Counted from the first letter of the stretch, positions 17,430 to 26,838 are shown. The stretch: 64,000 nucleotides of DNA from JAAYQA01 sp964510345 (GCA_964510345.1 CAZEBB010000005.1:1-64000), one strand, 5' to 3'. Translations and numbers: made by a program. Notes: generated from the letters alone by a model not told the origin.

Positions 17430-18408
17430 CGATGGGCTCCCCGACAATCCATTGCGCGTTTTGAACGGCATTGGTCGCGGCACCCTTTCTGATATTGTCG
17501 GCGACACACCAAATGTGCAGGCCATTCGGAGTGCTCGTGTCTTTGCGAATGCGCCCGACATAGACATAATCTGAGCCCTCCGCATCTTCTGCGATCGGAT
17601 AAACGGCATTTTGCGGGTCATCTTTCACGATGATGTTTTTGGCATCGGCCAGTTCCTTTTTGATCGTTTCGATGTCAAACGGCTTCTCCAGCTCAACCTG
17701 CATCGCAACGCTATGAGCAAAGCGCACCGGCACGCGAACTGTCGTCGCCGTGACGGGAAGTTCGGGGAGTTCCATGATCTTTTGCGTTTCAGCGATCATC
17801 TTCATCTCTTCTTTGGTATAGCCGTTTTCCATAAATACGTCGATATGCGGCAATACATTGCCTTTAATCGAATGCGGGTAAAATTCGCAAACCCCTTCCT
17901 CCAAGTCGCGGAGCCCTTTAAGTCCCGATCCGGATACCGACTGATAGGTCGCATAAGATACTCTCTTCAAACCGTATTTTTTCAATACGGCAAGAGGCAA
18001 CATGCACTGAATCGTCGAGCAGTTCGGGTTGGCAATCAGGCGGTCATCTTCTTGAATCGCATCGGCATTTACCTCCGGCACCACCAACGGCACCTCGGGA
18101 TCCATGCGGAACACACTGCTGTTGTCGATGACATAGATGCCCTTTGCCGCAACGTCTTTCGCGTACTTTTCACTGGTTTCGCCGCCGGCGGCGAAAAACA
18201 CGATCTCCGCTTCGCTGAGTGCATCCAATGAGATCAGTCGCACGGGGACTTCTTCGCCTCTAAAGGGGACCGTCTTGCCCACCGAGCGTTCTGACGCGAG
18301 CGGAATCAGCTCTCCTACCGGAAAGTTTTTCTTCTCCAATACTTCTAAAATTGTCGACCCGACGAGACCCGTCGCTCCTGCCACTGCCACTTTCCACTGT
18401 TTTTTCAT
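17422..18408 (-). CDS. asd: Aspartate-semialdehyde dehydrogenase
   Basis: Reduces aspartyl phosphate to the semialdehyde that is the branch point between lysine (DapA) and threonine (Hom). The 328-residue protein has the GATGLVGS nucleotide motif at 11-18, catalytic Cys130 in NPNCST and the substrate-binding RVPVRFAHS. It begins 3 bases after the lysC stop. Confidence 0.96.
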   Translation of the reverse strand: MKKQWKVAVAGATGLVGSTILEVLEKKNFPVGELIPLASERSVGKTVPFRGEEVPVRLISLDALSEAEIVFFAAGGETSEKYAKDVAAKGIYVIDNSSVFRMDPEVPLVVPEVNADAIQEDDRLIANPNCSTIQCMLPLAVLKKYGLKRVSYATYQSVSGSGLKGLRDLEEGVCEFYPHSIKGNVLPHIDVFMENGYTKEEMKMIAETQKIMELPELPVTATTVRVPVRFAHSVAMQVELEKPFDIETIKKELADAKNIIVKDDPQNAVYPIAEDAEGSDYVYVGRIRKDTSTPNGLHIWCVADNIRKGAATNAVQNAQWIVGEPIDA

Positions 18409-18411
18409 TTG

Positions 18412-19737
18412 CTATACACCCTTTCTGTAAAATGCGTCGTAGATGGATCGGATCGCCTGTTGGAAATCCTTGTTTTCAATGCCTATGATTACGTTGATCT
18501 CGCTGGATCCTTGCGAGATCATGCGTATATTGACTTCGTTGGTAGAGAGGGCCGAAAAGATCTTGGCCGAAATCCCCTTGCGCTTGATCATGCCTCGGCC
18601 GACAACGGCGACCAATGCCATCGACGGAAATGCGTCGATCGAATCCGGATTGCAGTAGATGCGAATCTCTTCGATGATCTTTTTGAGCTTACCGTTTAAG
18701 TGAGAGTCCGCCACGATGACCGATACTGAATCGATCGCCGACGGCATATGGGCGATCGGCACGTCATTGGACTCAAAGATAGAGACCAGTTTTCGGAAGA
18801 AGGACAGATCTTCTGTCATACGCAACTTCTCGACGCTGATGACCGTAAAGTCCTTCTTACCGGCGATCCCGGTGATCATCCCGCGACCGGGTTCGTCCTG
18901 TGTATCCGGGATAATGCGCGTCCCCTCATCATCCGGGCGATTGGTATTTTTGATTTGAATGGGGATCCCTAAGCGGCGTACCGGAAAGATTGCCTCTTCG
19001 TGTAGCACATTTGCTCCCATGTACGAAAGCTCTCTGAGCTCCCGAAAGGTGATCGCGTGAATCGGTTCCGGATTGTCCACAATATTGGGGTCGGCGACAA
19101 GGAATCCGGAGACGTCTGTCCAGTTCTCGTATAAATCGACATGCAGCGCATCTGCAAGAATTGCCCCGGTCACATCAGAACCACCGCGGGAGAAACACTG
19201 GATCTCCCCCTCCAAATTGGAGCCGTAAAAACCGGGCACGACGACATTGCCGGCATCGCCGACAATTCTGTGGATCGCTTCCCTCGTCTTCTCTTCGTCT
19301 AATGTATCCTTTCCGCGAAAAAACAGCAACTCTTTCGCATCGACGAACTGATACCCGAGATAATCTGCCAACAAGATCCCATTAATATACTCGCCGCGAC
19401 TCGCACAATAATCTTGGGAGGCTCCGTTTTTGATGTTCTCGTACGTTTCATGTAAGATCGCGTCGATGTCGGTCGTCAACTCCAGTTCACGCGCAATGGA
19501 TTGATAACGGTCCCTAATCTTATTGTAGACGTCATCAAAAGTAAGCATATGACTGGCCAGCTGATGGCACATATACAACAGGTCTGTGACTTTATAATCA
19601 TTTTTATCGCGTTTCCCCGGAGCCGAGGGAACGACCACGGACCGAGCCGGGTGACCATCGATCACCGCTTTCACTTTCTTGAACTGACCGGCGTCCGCTA
19701 GAGAACTTCCGCCAAATTTTGTTACGAACTTTTCCAT
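18412..19737 (-). CDS. lysC: Aspartate kinase
   Basis: First enzyme of the aspartate family pathway. The 441-residue protein starts with the kinase signature KFGGSSLADA, contains SRGGSDVTGA and ends in two ACT-like regulatory domains (about 300-441, with SSEINVIIGI). The monocistronic long form and the ACT domains imply allosteric control by an end product; which one cannot be read off. First gene of the operon, 15 bases after the T-box terminator. Confidence 0.95.
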   Translation of the reverse strand: MEKFVTKFGGSSLADAGQFKKVKAVIDGHPARSVVVPSAPGKRDKNDYKVTDLLYMCHQLASHMLTFDDVYNKIRDRYQSIARELELTTDIDAILHETYENIKNGASQDYCASRGEYINGILLADYLGYQFVDAKELLFFRGKDTLDEEKTREAIHRIVGDAGNVVVPGFYGSNLEGEIQCFSRGGSDVTGAILADALHVDLYENWTDVSGFLVADPNIVDNPEPIHAITFRELRELSYMGANVLHEEAIFPVRRLGIPIQIKNTNRPDDEGTRIIPDTQDEPGRGMITGIAGKKDFTVISVEKLRMTEDLSFFRKLVSIFESNDVPIAHMPSAIDSVSVIVADSHLNGKLKKIIEEIRIYCNPDSIDAFPSMALVAVVGRGMIKRKGISAKIFSALSTNEVNIRMISQGSSEINVIIGIENKDFQQAIRSIYDAFYRKGV

Positions 19738-19752
19738 CTACAGCCTCCAATT

Positions 19753-19782
19753 AAAAAACGCCCATCCCAAAAGGACGAGCGA
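19753..19782 (-). terminator. T-box terminator of the lysC leader
   Basis: CGCTCGTCC pairs with GGATGGGCG (one G-U, one U-G pair) and is followed by TTTTTT on the minus strand, just upstream of lysC. Confidence 0.88.
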
Positions 19783-19963
19783 CTCTCGTTTCCACCTATT
19801 TTGATCGGCAAATTGGTTGTAACGGTACCACCGCCTGCCTCTACTGGATTCAAAGCGGGACTCGAAGGGGGTTTTCATTTCATATGTAAGCCCGGGCCTT
19901 TCAGCCGGTGAACCCGGTTCTCTACCTTACCTGGATGAAATTACTCGTCCTTGTCAATGTCTT
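19783..19963 (-). promoter_or_regulatory. T-box leader of the lysC-asd-hom-birA-thrC-thrB operon
   Basis: The minus-strand leader contains GGTGGTACCG (19823-19832), the core of the T-box antiterminator that pairs with the tRNA acceptor end. Stem I is visible: GGAC, AGTA loop-E element, ATTTCAT/ATGAAAT helix, GTAAG/CTTAC, AGAGAA and the distal loop GGCTGAAAGG. The segment opposite AGTA reads GAAAACCCCC. By exact offset the specifier would be AAC (Asn), while one base further gives ACC (Thr), which fits the operon. Uncharged tRNA is expected to prevent the terminator at 19753-19782. The 379-base stretch between lysC and the next gene is thus mostly this RNA plus promoters. Confidence 0.9.
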
Positions 19964-19969
19964 AGTAGT

Positions 19970-19998
19970 ATTCTATCGAAGCAACGTGAAGATGTCAA
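19970..19998 (-). promoter_or_regulatory. Predicted promoter of the lysC operon
   Basis: Perfect TTGACA (19993-19998) and TAGAAT (19970-19975), 17 bp apart, just upstream of the T-box. Confidence 0.78.
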
Positions 19999-20116
19999 GA
20001 CAATTGATGAAAACGGGGAAATATTTCATATTTCTCCAATTGAAATAATATTGAAACCTAATTGTTCCCTCGCTTTGATATGCTGTGATAGAATCAACTC
20101 ATATGAGGAGGCTGAC

Positions 20117-20842
20117 ATGCGAAAAGAAAATCAAAAAATCCTAATTATTGAAGATGATAAAGACATCAACGGACTTCTTGCGACCTATCTGAAAGAAGAC
20201 GGCTTTCGTGTGGAGCAGGCGTATTCCGGACTCGAAGGCCTCCCCATGATCTCGGACCAGATCATTCTCGTTCTTCTTGATCTTATGCTACCCCGAATGT
20301 CAGGGGAAGAGGTCTTAGAAGAAATACGTAAAATATCGCAAGTACCGGTCATCATCATCTCCGGAAAAGTCGCTCTGGAAGATAAAGTCAATTTATTGGA
20401 GTCCGGAGCGGATGACTACATTACAAAACCCTTCGCACGACGAGAGGTGATGGCGCGAATTCACGCCGCTTTGCGTCGACAGTATATCCTCCAGGAAAAA
20501 GAAGACAGCCACCCCTACCGCTATTTAGATCTCGTGTTGGACCCCGCCTCGCGCGAGGTGCACTGGAAGGACAAACTCATCACGCTGACCCAAACCGAAT
20601 TTGCCGTTTTGCACACGATGATGCAGGCGCCGGAGGAGGTTCACAGTCGTGACACTCTCTATGCCAAAGTTTGGAATACCACGTATTTCGGTGATGACAA
20701 CGCAATCACTGTGCACATGAGCCGGCTTAGACAAAAGTTGAAGCAGGCCAGCTCGCTCGACTTTATCGAGACGGTTTGGGGCATCGGCTACAAGTTTAAG
20801 CGCGCGGATACGATCGAGGGGACCCATGCAGACGGTAATTGA
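20117..20842 (+). CDS. OmpR-family response regulator
   Basis: A 241-residue two-component regulator. Receiver domain 7-120 with acidic pocket EDD (12-14), phosphoacceptor Asp55 in LLDLMLP and Lys in TKPF; the winged-helix DNA-binding domain covers about 140-238 (LTQTEFAVL, DDNAITVHMSRLRQKL, WGIGYKF). ATG at 20117 follows GAGGAG by 6 bases. It is the first gene of a five-gene set with an ABC exporter and a histidine kinase, an arrangement typical of antimicrobial-peptide or lantibiotic resistance modules. The cognate kinase is probably the one at 22457. Confidence 0.93.
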   Translation: MRKENQKILIIEDDKDINGLLATYLKEDGFRVEQAYSGLEGLPMISDQIILVLLDLMLPRMSGEEVLEEIRKISQVPVIIISGKVALEDKVNLLESGADDYITKPFARREVMARIHAALRRQYILQEKEDSHPYRYLDLVLDPASREVHWKDKLITLTQTEFAVLHTMMQAPEEVHSRDTLYAKVWNTTYFGDDNAITVHMSRLRQKLKQASSLDFIETVWGIGYKFKRADTIEGTHADGN

Positions 20843-21734
20843 AACACGTAAACTCGGCAAGTCGTACGGGATGAAATTCGCGTTGCAAAACGCGGATTTG
20901 TCTGTTTATGAAGGGGAAGTCTGCGGTATCGTCGGGCGCAACGGCGCCGGTAAGACAACGCTTCTGAAACTGATCGCGGGACTCACCGAACCTTCCACCG
21001 GCAGCATTTCGCTCTTTAACAGTACCGATCTTAGGCTGCAACGACAGCGAGTCGGATCTCTTATCGAACAACCTGCGCTCATGCCCTATTTGACAGTGGA
21101 ACAGAACTTGCATTACTTTCGTAAGTTAAAAGGCATCACAGAAAAAGAATCTGTTTTGGATGTCATGATGCTCACGGGAATCCATGCAGAGCGAAAGACA
21201 AGCTATCAGACGCTTTCGATGGGGATGAAACAACGCTTAAGCGTGGCCTTGGCACTACTGGGTGAGCCGGATCTTCTACTGTTAGATGAGCCGACCAACG
21301 GCATCGATCATCAAAGCTTGGCACACCTCAGAGATCTCCTCACAAAACTCAGCCGAGAAAAGCGAGTAACCATCCTGATATCAAGCCACCTCTTAACGGA
21401 ACTCACTCAGATCGCGACGCGCTTCGTCATTTTAGACCGCGGCATCGTCATCGAACAAATCAACAAAAGTGAGCTGGATCGCCAATCACGAACCGCTATC
21501 CGCATCGAAACGGATCAACCGTCGCGGGTTGCCGTACTGCTGGAGCAGAAGTTCGGCTTTACCGAGTACACGATCGACGGCGATTTGGGCGTCTTGCTCT
21601 ACGAAGGGTTCGACTTGATCCCGGCCATCACTAACGCTCTGGTTCTCGCGGGAATCTCGATATGGGGCATCCACAAGCAGCGCGCCGATTTGGAAACATA
21701 CTTCATGCAAAAGATAGGTGACCTCAATGATTAA
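20826..21734 (+). CDS. ABC transporter ATP-binding protein, BcrA/lantibiotic-type
   Basis: The 302-residue ATPase has the Walker A motif GRNGAGKTT (37-45), the signature LSMGMKQRL, Walker B LLLLDEPTNGID and an H-loop SSH. The short C-terminal extension after 220 is usual in BcrA-type drug or bacteriocin exporters. It overlaps the regulator by 17 bases and the permease by 8, so the module is translated as a unit. Substrate is unknown; the resistance role is inferred from order and family. Confidence 0.92.
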   Translation: MQTVIETRKLGKSYGMKFALQNADLSVYEGEVCGIVGRNGAGKTTLLKLIAGLTEPSTGSISLFNSTDLRLQRQRVGSLIEQPALMPYLTVEQNLHYFRKLKGITEKESVLDVMMLTGIHAERKTSYQTLSMGMKQRLSVALALLGEPDLLLLDEPTNGIDHQSLAHLRDLLTKLSREKRVTILISSHLLTELTQIATRFVILDRGIVIEQINKSELDRQSRTAIRIETDQPSRVAVLLEQKFGFTEYTIDGDLGVLLYEGFDLIPAITNALVLAGISIWGIHKQRADLETYFMQKIGDLND

Positions 21735-22455
21735 TTTTCTATTAGCGGAACAATATCGCGTCCGTCATCATCGAGCTCTTTGGCTCAGTTTTGGCGTAAC
21801 GGCATTTGTCATCTTACTCAGCGCGCTGCAGACCCGTTTCCTCTTAGAGGACTCCCATGATATTTCTCTGTTCGTTTCGGTGCTTGAGAGTTTACTGACC
21901 TTTGGTATCTATGTCTTTGTGACCGTGAATATCTCGTCTTTTAGCCGCGATCGCCTTTCGCTGATGCAACTGAACGCGCAGGGTCACTCCCGACCGATGA
22001 TCCTCATCGGACAATTTCTCGCGAGCATCGGTATCGCATTTGTCTTTACTTTTATCGTCTTCGCGGCTTCCCTGGTTTTCGGTCTATTGCTGTTCGAGCC
22101 CGTCAATATGACAAATGCACAGTTTGCCTTATCTCTCACTATGGATATGGTCGTCTTCTTCTTGCTCATGATTCCACTACAGGCGATCGCACTGAGCCTT
22201 CAGTATCTGTTCTTAAACCCGGCGCTCAGTATTCCCTTGTTTTTTGGGATCGTGTTTTTTATCCCCTCGATGTACGACATGGGACAGCCGATGAACAATA
22301 TGATCCAGTTCCTGTTTTCCATTTCGCAATACAGTCTGATGTTCGATTTTCAGATGAGAGAACTGAACGGGTCCTACTTGCTGCTCAGTATTGTCCTCCA
22401 TACTTTGGTGTGGCTCGGTATTGCCCTCCTGCGATTCAGAAAGTACGAGTTTTAA
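21727..22455 (+). CDS. ABC-2 type permease
   Basis: A 242-residue membrane protein with about six predicted hydrophobic segments (near 18-36, 50-70, 97-122, 135-160, 165-185 and 215-235), the layout of BcrB or lantibiotic-immunity permeases. It has no large extracellular loop, unlike the BceB class, so bacitracin-sensing through the permease is unlikely. Start at 21727 overlaps the ATPase stop. It forms the transport complex with the ATPase encoded just upstream. Confidence 0.88.
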   Translation: MINFLLAEQYRVRHHRALWLSFGVTAFVILLSALQTRFLLEDSHDISLFVSVLESLLTFGIYVFVTVNISSFSRDRLSLMQLNAQGHSRPMILIGQFLASIGIAFVFTFIVFAASLVFGLLLFEPVNMTNAQFALSLTMDMVVFFLLMIPLQAIALSLQYLFLNPALSIPLFFGIVFFIPSMYDMGQPMNNMIQFLFSISQYSLMFDFQMRELNGSYLLLSIVLHTLVWLGIALLRFRKYEF

Positions 22456-22456
22456 T

Positions 22457-23380
22457 ATGGCGCCGATTTTTATCCCATGGGGCATTATCGCAATCCTCTT
22501 AATCTTCATTGTCAATAGTTTCCTGCAGTCACGCTCCATTAAACAGCAGTTAAGCGCGCTACGCCGGGACGGCCACACCAACCGAACCCTTCGACTCGAC
22601 TACGCCGGCCCGGAGTTTCGACAGCTCGTCATCGACATCAATCGGATCCTGCGAATGCACCGTGAGACCGAGACCGAATTACGCGCTGAGAAACAAAACT
22701 TACAATGGCAAATCACGAGTATCGCTCACGACCTTCGTACACCGCTCACTTCAATCATCGGCTATCTCGAATTGATGGAGCAGACGAAAGACCCCGAGGA
22801 GCGCAAGCGCTATATGGAGGTCGTGCGCCGCAAAGCGGAGCGCTTACAACGTTTGATAGAAGACTTCTACTCGCTCTCAAAAATCGAAGACGCGCAATAT
22901 CCGATCGAGATGGAATCGATCGACCCGGTTACCTTATTAGAAGACGTCATTATGATGTACTATGAAGATTTTGCCCAACAAGGAATCAAGCTGCACATCC
23001 ATTTGTCGCCCTCCCCGATGGTGCGTGCATCGGGAACTGAGCTCGTCCGAATCGTCTCCAATATCCTGCAAAATGTTCTCAAACACGGCAAGGATGAGGC
23101 ATGGATCTCCCACGAACAAACCGCTGTCGGATGGAAGACCGTGATCTCGAATCGGTTTACACCCGATCCGGACTTCAATATCCACCGAATCTTTGATCGC
23201 TTCTATTCCGGTGATGACGCACGGTCCACCCAACGGTCAGGTTTGGGACTCTATGCGGCAAAACTCCTCGCGATCAAGCAGGGACATGACCTCACCGCTC
23301 ATCAGGAAGGGGATGTCCTGACGATTACACTTCACTATTCAATCGAGTCGGAAGAAAAGGGTATAGATGCTACGAGGTGA
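22457..23380 (+). CDS. Sensor histidine kinase
   Basis: A 307-residue kinase with one N-terminal transmembrane segment (about 4-23), a short cytoplasmic linker, the dimerisation domain with phosphorylated His91 in SIAHDLRTPLTS, and an ATPase domain (N box near 205, FDRFYSG, GLGLYAAK). There is no extracellular sensing domain, so it may read the transporter or the membrane directly. The start follows the permease stop by one base. Confidence 0.9.
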   Translation: MAPIFIPWGIIAILLIFIVNSFLQSRSIKQQLSALRRDGHTNRTLRLDYAGPEFRQLVIDINRILRMHRETETELRAEKQNLQWQITSIAHDLRTPLTSIIGYLELMEQTKDPEERKRYMEVVRRKAERLQRLIEDFYSLSKIEDAQYPIEMESIDPVTLLEDVIMMYYEDFAQQGIKLHIHLSPSPMVRASGTELVRIVSNILQNVLKHGKDEAWISHEQTAVGWKTVISNRFTPDPDFNIHRIFDRFYSGDDARSTQRSGLGLYAAKLLAIKQGHDLTAHQEGDVLTITLHYSIESEEKGIDATR

Positions 23381-23384
23381 GAAA

Positions 23385-24170
23385 ATGAAAAACTGGATCA
23401 CATATGAAGAATTAGAATCAAATCTCGACCGTATCATCGTCTACACGACATCTGAAAAGGACGGGGAGCCCTCCTTTCGCGAACATCACTTACCGGGTTC
23501 ACTTTTTTTATCACTGGAAGATGATCTCACCGGCACGTCCGAAACAGGCGCGGGTCGGCACCCCCTGCCGGATATGACTGAATTTGCTAAGCGAATGATG
23601 GGGCTAGGAATCGGCAGCGAGACACCCGTTTTGATATACAGCCACGGCTTGGATATGGCCATGTATCGGCTCTGGTGGATGCTGAAAGCGGTGGGTGCCC
23701 AAGACGTAAAAATCCTTTACGATGCAGATGTACGTTGGAAAGCATTCGATGCTCCTGACAAAGCCGTACCGTCAACTCAGGGTACCGGTCTTTCATTTGA
23801 CCCTGCGACAGTCATCGAGATGGATGGCGTTAAGGCGCATACCCTCGCGAAAGATGTCAATCTTATCGACAGCCGAGACGCTCGGCGATACGACGGGATT
23901 GAAGACACGATGGATCATGTCCCGGGACATATTCCAACCGCTGTGAACTATCCGTATCTCGACCTCATTACATCGGCTCCGCCGAGTAAAGAAGAGATCC
24001 AAGCGCATTTTTCGGCGCTGGATGATCGACCACTCGTGGTCTATTGCGGATCCGGTGTTTCAGCCCCATGGAATGTATTGCTCCTTGACGAAATTGACAA
24101 ACCATCCGTTCTCTACCCCGGTTCATTTAGCGATTGGATCACTGATCCTAAAAACCCGATCGAAAAGTAA
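23385..24170 (+). CDS. Two-domain rhodanese sulfurtransferase
   Basis: A 261-residue cytoplasmic protein with two rhodanese folds. Only the second has an active-site Cys (Cys221, in VVYCGSGVSA); the first domain has SHGLDM in the equivalent loop. CGSGV(S/T)A resembles the 3-mercaptopyruvate sulfurtransferase loop, though thiosulfate cannot be excluded. GAGGTGA precedes the chosen ATG. It begins only 4 bases after the kinase stop and ends the cassette, a partner not usually expected in this kind of module. Confidence 0.9.
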   Translation: MKNWITYEELESNLDRIIVYTTSEKDGEPSFREHHLPGSLFLSLEDDLTGTSETGAGRHPLPDMTEFAKRMMGLGIGSETPVLIYSHGLDMAMYRLWWMLKAVGAQDVKILYDADVRWKAFDAPDKAVPSTQGTGLSFDPATVIEMDGVKAHTLAKDVNLIDSRDARRYDGIEDTMDHVPGHIPTAVNYPYLDLITSAPPSKEEIQAHFSALDDRPLVVYCGSGVSAPWNVLLLDEIDKPSVLYPGSFSDWITDPKNPIEK

Positions 24171-24183
24171 ATCAATCATGAAA

Positions 24184-24216
24184 AAGCGCGAGGGTTATCG
24201 ATCATCCCTCGCGCTT
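24184..24216. terminator. Terminator between the rhodanese gene and smpB
   Basis: AAGCGCGAGGG (24184-24194) pairs perfectly with CCCTCGCGCTT (24206-24216). It ends smpB (the stem begins inside its last codons, U tract TTTTTC) and can also stop the plus-strand cassette. Confidence 0.85.
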
Positions 24217-24644
24217 GCTTGTCTGATTCTACGGTCCGCATCGCGTTTCGCTTCCGTATCTCTCTTGTCGTACAGTTTTTTCCCTCGGGCGAGTCCCAAT
24301 TCCAATTTGACTCTTCCGTCCTTAAGGTACAGCTTCAGCGGGACCAATGTCAGTCCTTTTTCCTTTACTTTCCCGAGCAATCGGTTGATTTCCCTCTTGT
24401 GCATCAATAACTTACGCACGCGCAGGGGGTCGACATTGTAGATATTTCCCTGCTCATACGGGCTGATATGACAGCCGTGTAAATAGAGCTCTCCATTGGT
24501 AATTTGTGCATAGCTCTCTTTTAGATTCGCCTTTCCTTGACGGATGGACTTGACCTCCGTTCCGGTTAGGACAATGCCGGTTTCAAAGGATTCTTCAATA
24601 AAATATGAAAAATTTGCCTTTCTATTTTGTGCGAGTATCTTCAT
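24195..24644 (-). CDS. smpB: SsrA-binding protein
   Basis: Partner of tmRNA in rescuing stalled ribosomes. The 149-residue protein has the OB-fold start ILAQNRKANFSYFI, GTEVKSIRQGKANLKESYAQI, HISPYEQGN and a basic tail, all typical. It overlaps the rnr end by 23 bases, matching the classical rnr-smpB pair. No tmRNA gene was found downstream in the window. Confidence 0.96.
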   Translation of the reverse strand: MKILAQNRKANFSYFIEESFETGIVLTGTEVKSIRQGKANLKESYAQITNGELYLHGCHISPYEQGNIYNVDPLRVRKLLMHKREINRLLGKVKEKGLTLVPLKLYLKDGRVKLELGLARGKKLYDKRDTEAKRDADRRIRQASARDDR

Positions 24645-26730
24645 CTTTCTTTCCTTCCGCCAACATAAAGTCGATTTCGCGACGATCCACGTTTACATCC
24701 GATACGACGATGCGAACCGCCTGCCCCAGTCGATACTCTTCCGTAGAGCCCTGTTTTTTTAACGTGTAGTGCCTTTCATCAAATTCGAAGAATCCCGGCA
24801 AATCACGCACATGGATCAAACCTTCGATCGTGTTTTCAAGTTGTACAAACATCCCAAAGGAAGTAATCGAAGAAATAATCCCGTCAAAGGTCTCGCCGAT
24901 GTGTCGGACCATGTATTCTGCCTTCTTGAGATCTTCAACTTCACGCTCCGCTTCTTCCGCCTTCCGTTCCGTGTCCGACACGTGTTCAGCGACTTCATCG
25001 AGATAAGCTACCTTCCGGCCATCGATCTGTGGATTCTTCCCTTCCATCGCCCTTTTGAGAATCCGATGAATGACTAAATCAGAGTAACGTCGAATCGGCG
25101 AAGTAAAATGTGAGTAGTTCTTCGTCGCCAGCCCGAAGTGAATCGCCGGCTCCCTTTGATAAATCGCTTTACTCAACGATCTGAGAATCAGCATATACAG
25201 AAGGGCCGATTCTTTTTTGCCTTCCAATTGTCGAAGGACCGCTTGTAAATCCATCGGGTGGATCTTCTGCCCTTTGAGCGTATAGCCGAAATTGTGCAAT
25301 ATCGTGCGAAGTGCCGCTCCCTTTTCTTCACTGGGTTCAGCATGAGCGCGATACATAAATGGAATCTGTAAATTGGCAAAATGCTGACCAACGACTTCAT
25401 TCGTCATCACCATGAATTCCTCGATGAGTTTGTTGGCCGTCCGTCTTTCTGCGCGCTTGATCTCGATGGGGTTTCCTTCTTCATCCAGTGTAATATCACT
25501 TTCCGCAAATGAAAAATCGAGACTGCCCTTCTCCGTATGCATCCTATCGATGATATGATACAACTCTCCCATTAATTGTAGCTTTTCAATGAGCACCGTA
25601 TCGGTGTACGGATGCTCCTTGCCCTCCAATAGGTCTGAAACGTCCGGGTAAATGAGGCGATAATCGCTCTTGATCACCGATGGATAAAAGTCGTAAGAAA
25701 GCACGCTCCCACGGTGGTCGATCAACATTTCGACCGACTGCGTGTACTTCTCCTCGTCAGGACGTAATGAACAAAGCTCGTTCGATAATCGCTCCGGCAG
25801 CATCGGAATGACGCGATCTAACAGATAGACGGAGTTGCCACGTTTTCTCGCATCCAAGTCGATCGCGCTGCCCTCGTGTACATAGTGAGCCACATCCGCG
25901 ATATGCACTTTCAACAAATAATTCTCTCCGACCTTATCGATTCCGATCGCATCATCAAAGTCCTTCGCATCCGGACCGTCGATGGTCACCGTGAAATCAT
26001 CACGATAGTCCTTCCGGTCGCCGACATGAATCGTAGCATCCAGCGCTTCGGCTTCTTTCAGTGTCTTTTTCGAAAATTCATACGGTAATTGAAACGTTCG
26101 GGCAATGCTCGTAATATCGATCCCCGGCTCTTTTGCATTTCCTAAGCGCTCCAACACCTGTCCCGTTGGGCCTCTTCCATCCTTCGCATATTGTAATGAA
26201 ACTACGACTTTATCGCCGTTTGACAATTTCTTAATCTGATCCTTGGGAAGATAGATGTCCGCATCAAATTTTCGATCATCCGGTTCGACAATGCCGAACC
26301 CTTTTCTCTTTCTAAATGTGCCGACCAGCTGTGTCTGGCTTCTCTCCAAGATGCCGACAACTTTCCCAACCGCTTTTTGATCGTTGCCTCCCGATTCCGT
26401 GATCTTCACTTCCACTCGATCGCGATTCATGGCCCCTTTTCTTTCGCCTGTCGGGATGAAGATTTCGTCCGAGCCGTCATCCGGAGAAAAAAATGCAAAT
26501 CCTTTGTCCGTCGCCTTTAATACACCCGAGATCGCCATCGCTTTTCCGGGCATGACCCGATCATTCTTTGTCGTACGAAGTAGGCCTTCCCTCTCCAGAT
26601 CCTTTAACACTTGGAAGAACGCCTTCGTATCTTTCTTATCGAATTCAAAAACCTGTGCCAGCTCTTCTTTTGTCATCGGCTGGTAGTCTTTATCCTTAAT
26701 ATACGCCATAATAATTTGTCGTAATTTCAT
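24622..26730 (-). CDS. rnr: Ribonuclease R
   Basis: A 3'-5' exoribonuclease of 702 residues that degrades structured RNA and works with tmRNA-SmpB. Order: N-terminal winged helix (1-60), two cold-shock domains, RNB catalytic domain with TIDGPDAKDFDDAIG (catalytic Asp cluster), and a C-terminal S1 domain (about 610-695, GIISSITSFGMFVQL). The ATG at 26730 is preferred over an upstream open frame because GAGGAG lies 7-8 bases before it. It is transcribed after hppA and its terminator. Confidence 0.95.
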   Translation of the reverse strand: MKLRQIIMAYIKDKDYQPMTKEELAQVFEFDKKDTKAFFQVLKDLEREGLLRTTKNDRVMPGKAMAISGVLKATDKGFAFFSPDDGSDEIFIPTGERKGAMNRDRVEVKITESGGNDQKAVGKVVGILERSQTQLVGTFRKRKGFGIVEPDDRKFDADIYLPKDQIKKLSNGDKVVVSLQYAKDGRGPTGQVLERLGNAKEPGIDITSIARTFQLPYEFSKKTLKEAEALDATIHVGDRKDYRDDFTVTIDGPDAKDFDDAIGIDKVGENYLLKVHIADVAHYVHEGSAIDLDARKRGNSVYLLDRVIPMLPERLSNELCSLRPDEEKYTQSVEMLIDHRGSVLSYDFYPSVIKSDYRLIYPDVSDLLEGKEHPYTDTVLIEKLQLMGELYHIIDRMHTEKGSLDFSFAESDITLDEEGNPIEIKRAERRTANKLIEEFMVMTNEVVGQHFANLQIPFMYRAHAEPSEEKGAALRTILHNFGYTLKGQKIHPMDLQAVLRQLEGKKESALLYMLILRSLSKAIYQREPAIHFGLATKNYSHFTSPIRRYSDLVIHRILKRAMEGKNPQIDGRKVAYLDEVAEHVSDTERKAEEAEREVEDLKKAEYMVRHIGETFDGIISSITSFGMFVQLENTIEGLIHVRDLPGFFEFDERHYTLKKQGSTEEYRLGQAVRIVVSDVNVDRREIDFMLAEGKKDEDTRTK

Positions 26731-26800
26731 CTCTCGTCTCCTCGAATTGAATTCACCATCCCTAGAGTTATACCCGAAACTGTATGCATTTCGCCCGAAA

Positions 26801-26827
26801 AAACAAGACCGCCGTTTCCGGCGGTCT
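26801..26827 (-). terminator. Terminator after hppA
   Basis: AGACCGCC/GGCGGTCT hairpin followed by TGTTTTTTC on the minus strand. Confidence 0.82.
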
Positions 26828-26838
26828 GGCATTTACTT

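Noticed and set aside
17430..17621. N-terminal extension of homoserine dehydrogenase into asd
   Set aside because: The extension is the shadow of asd codons; the Rossmann motif begins right after the ATG at 17429.
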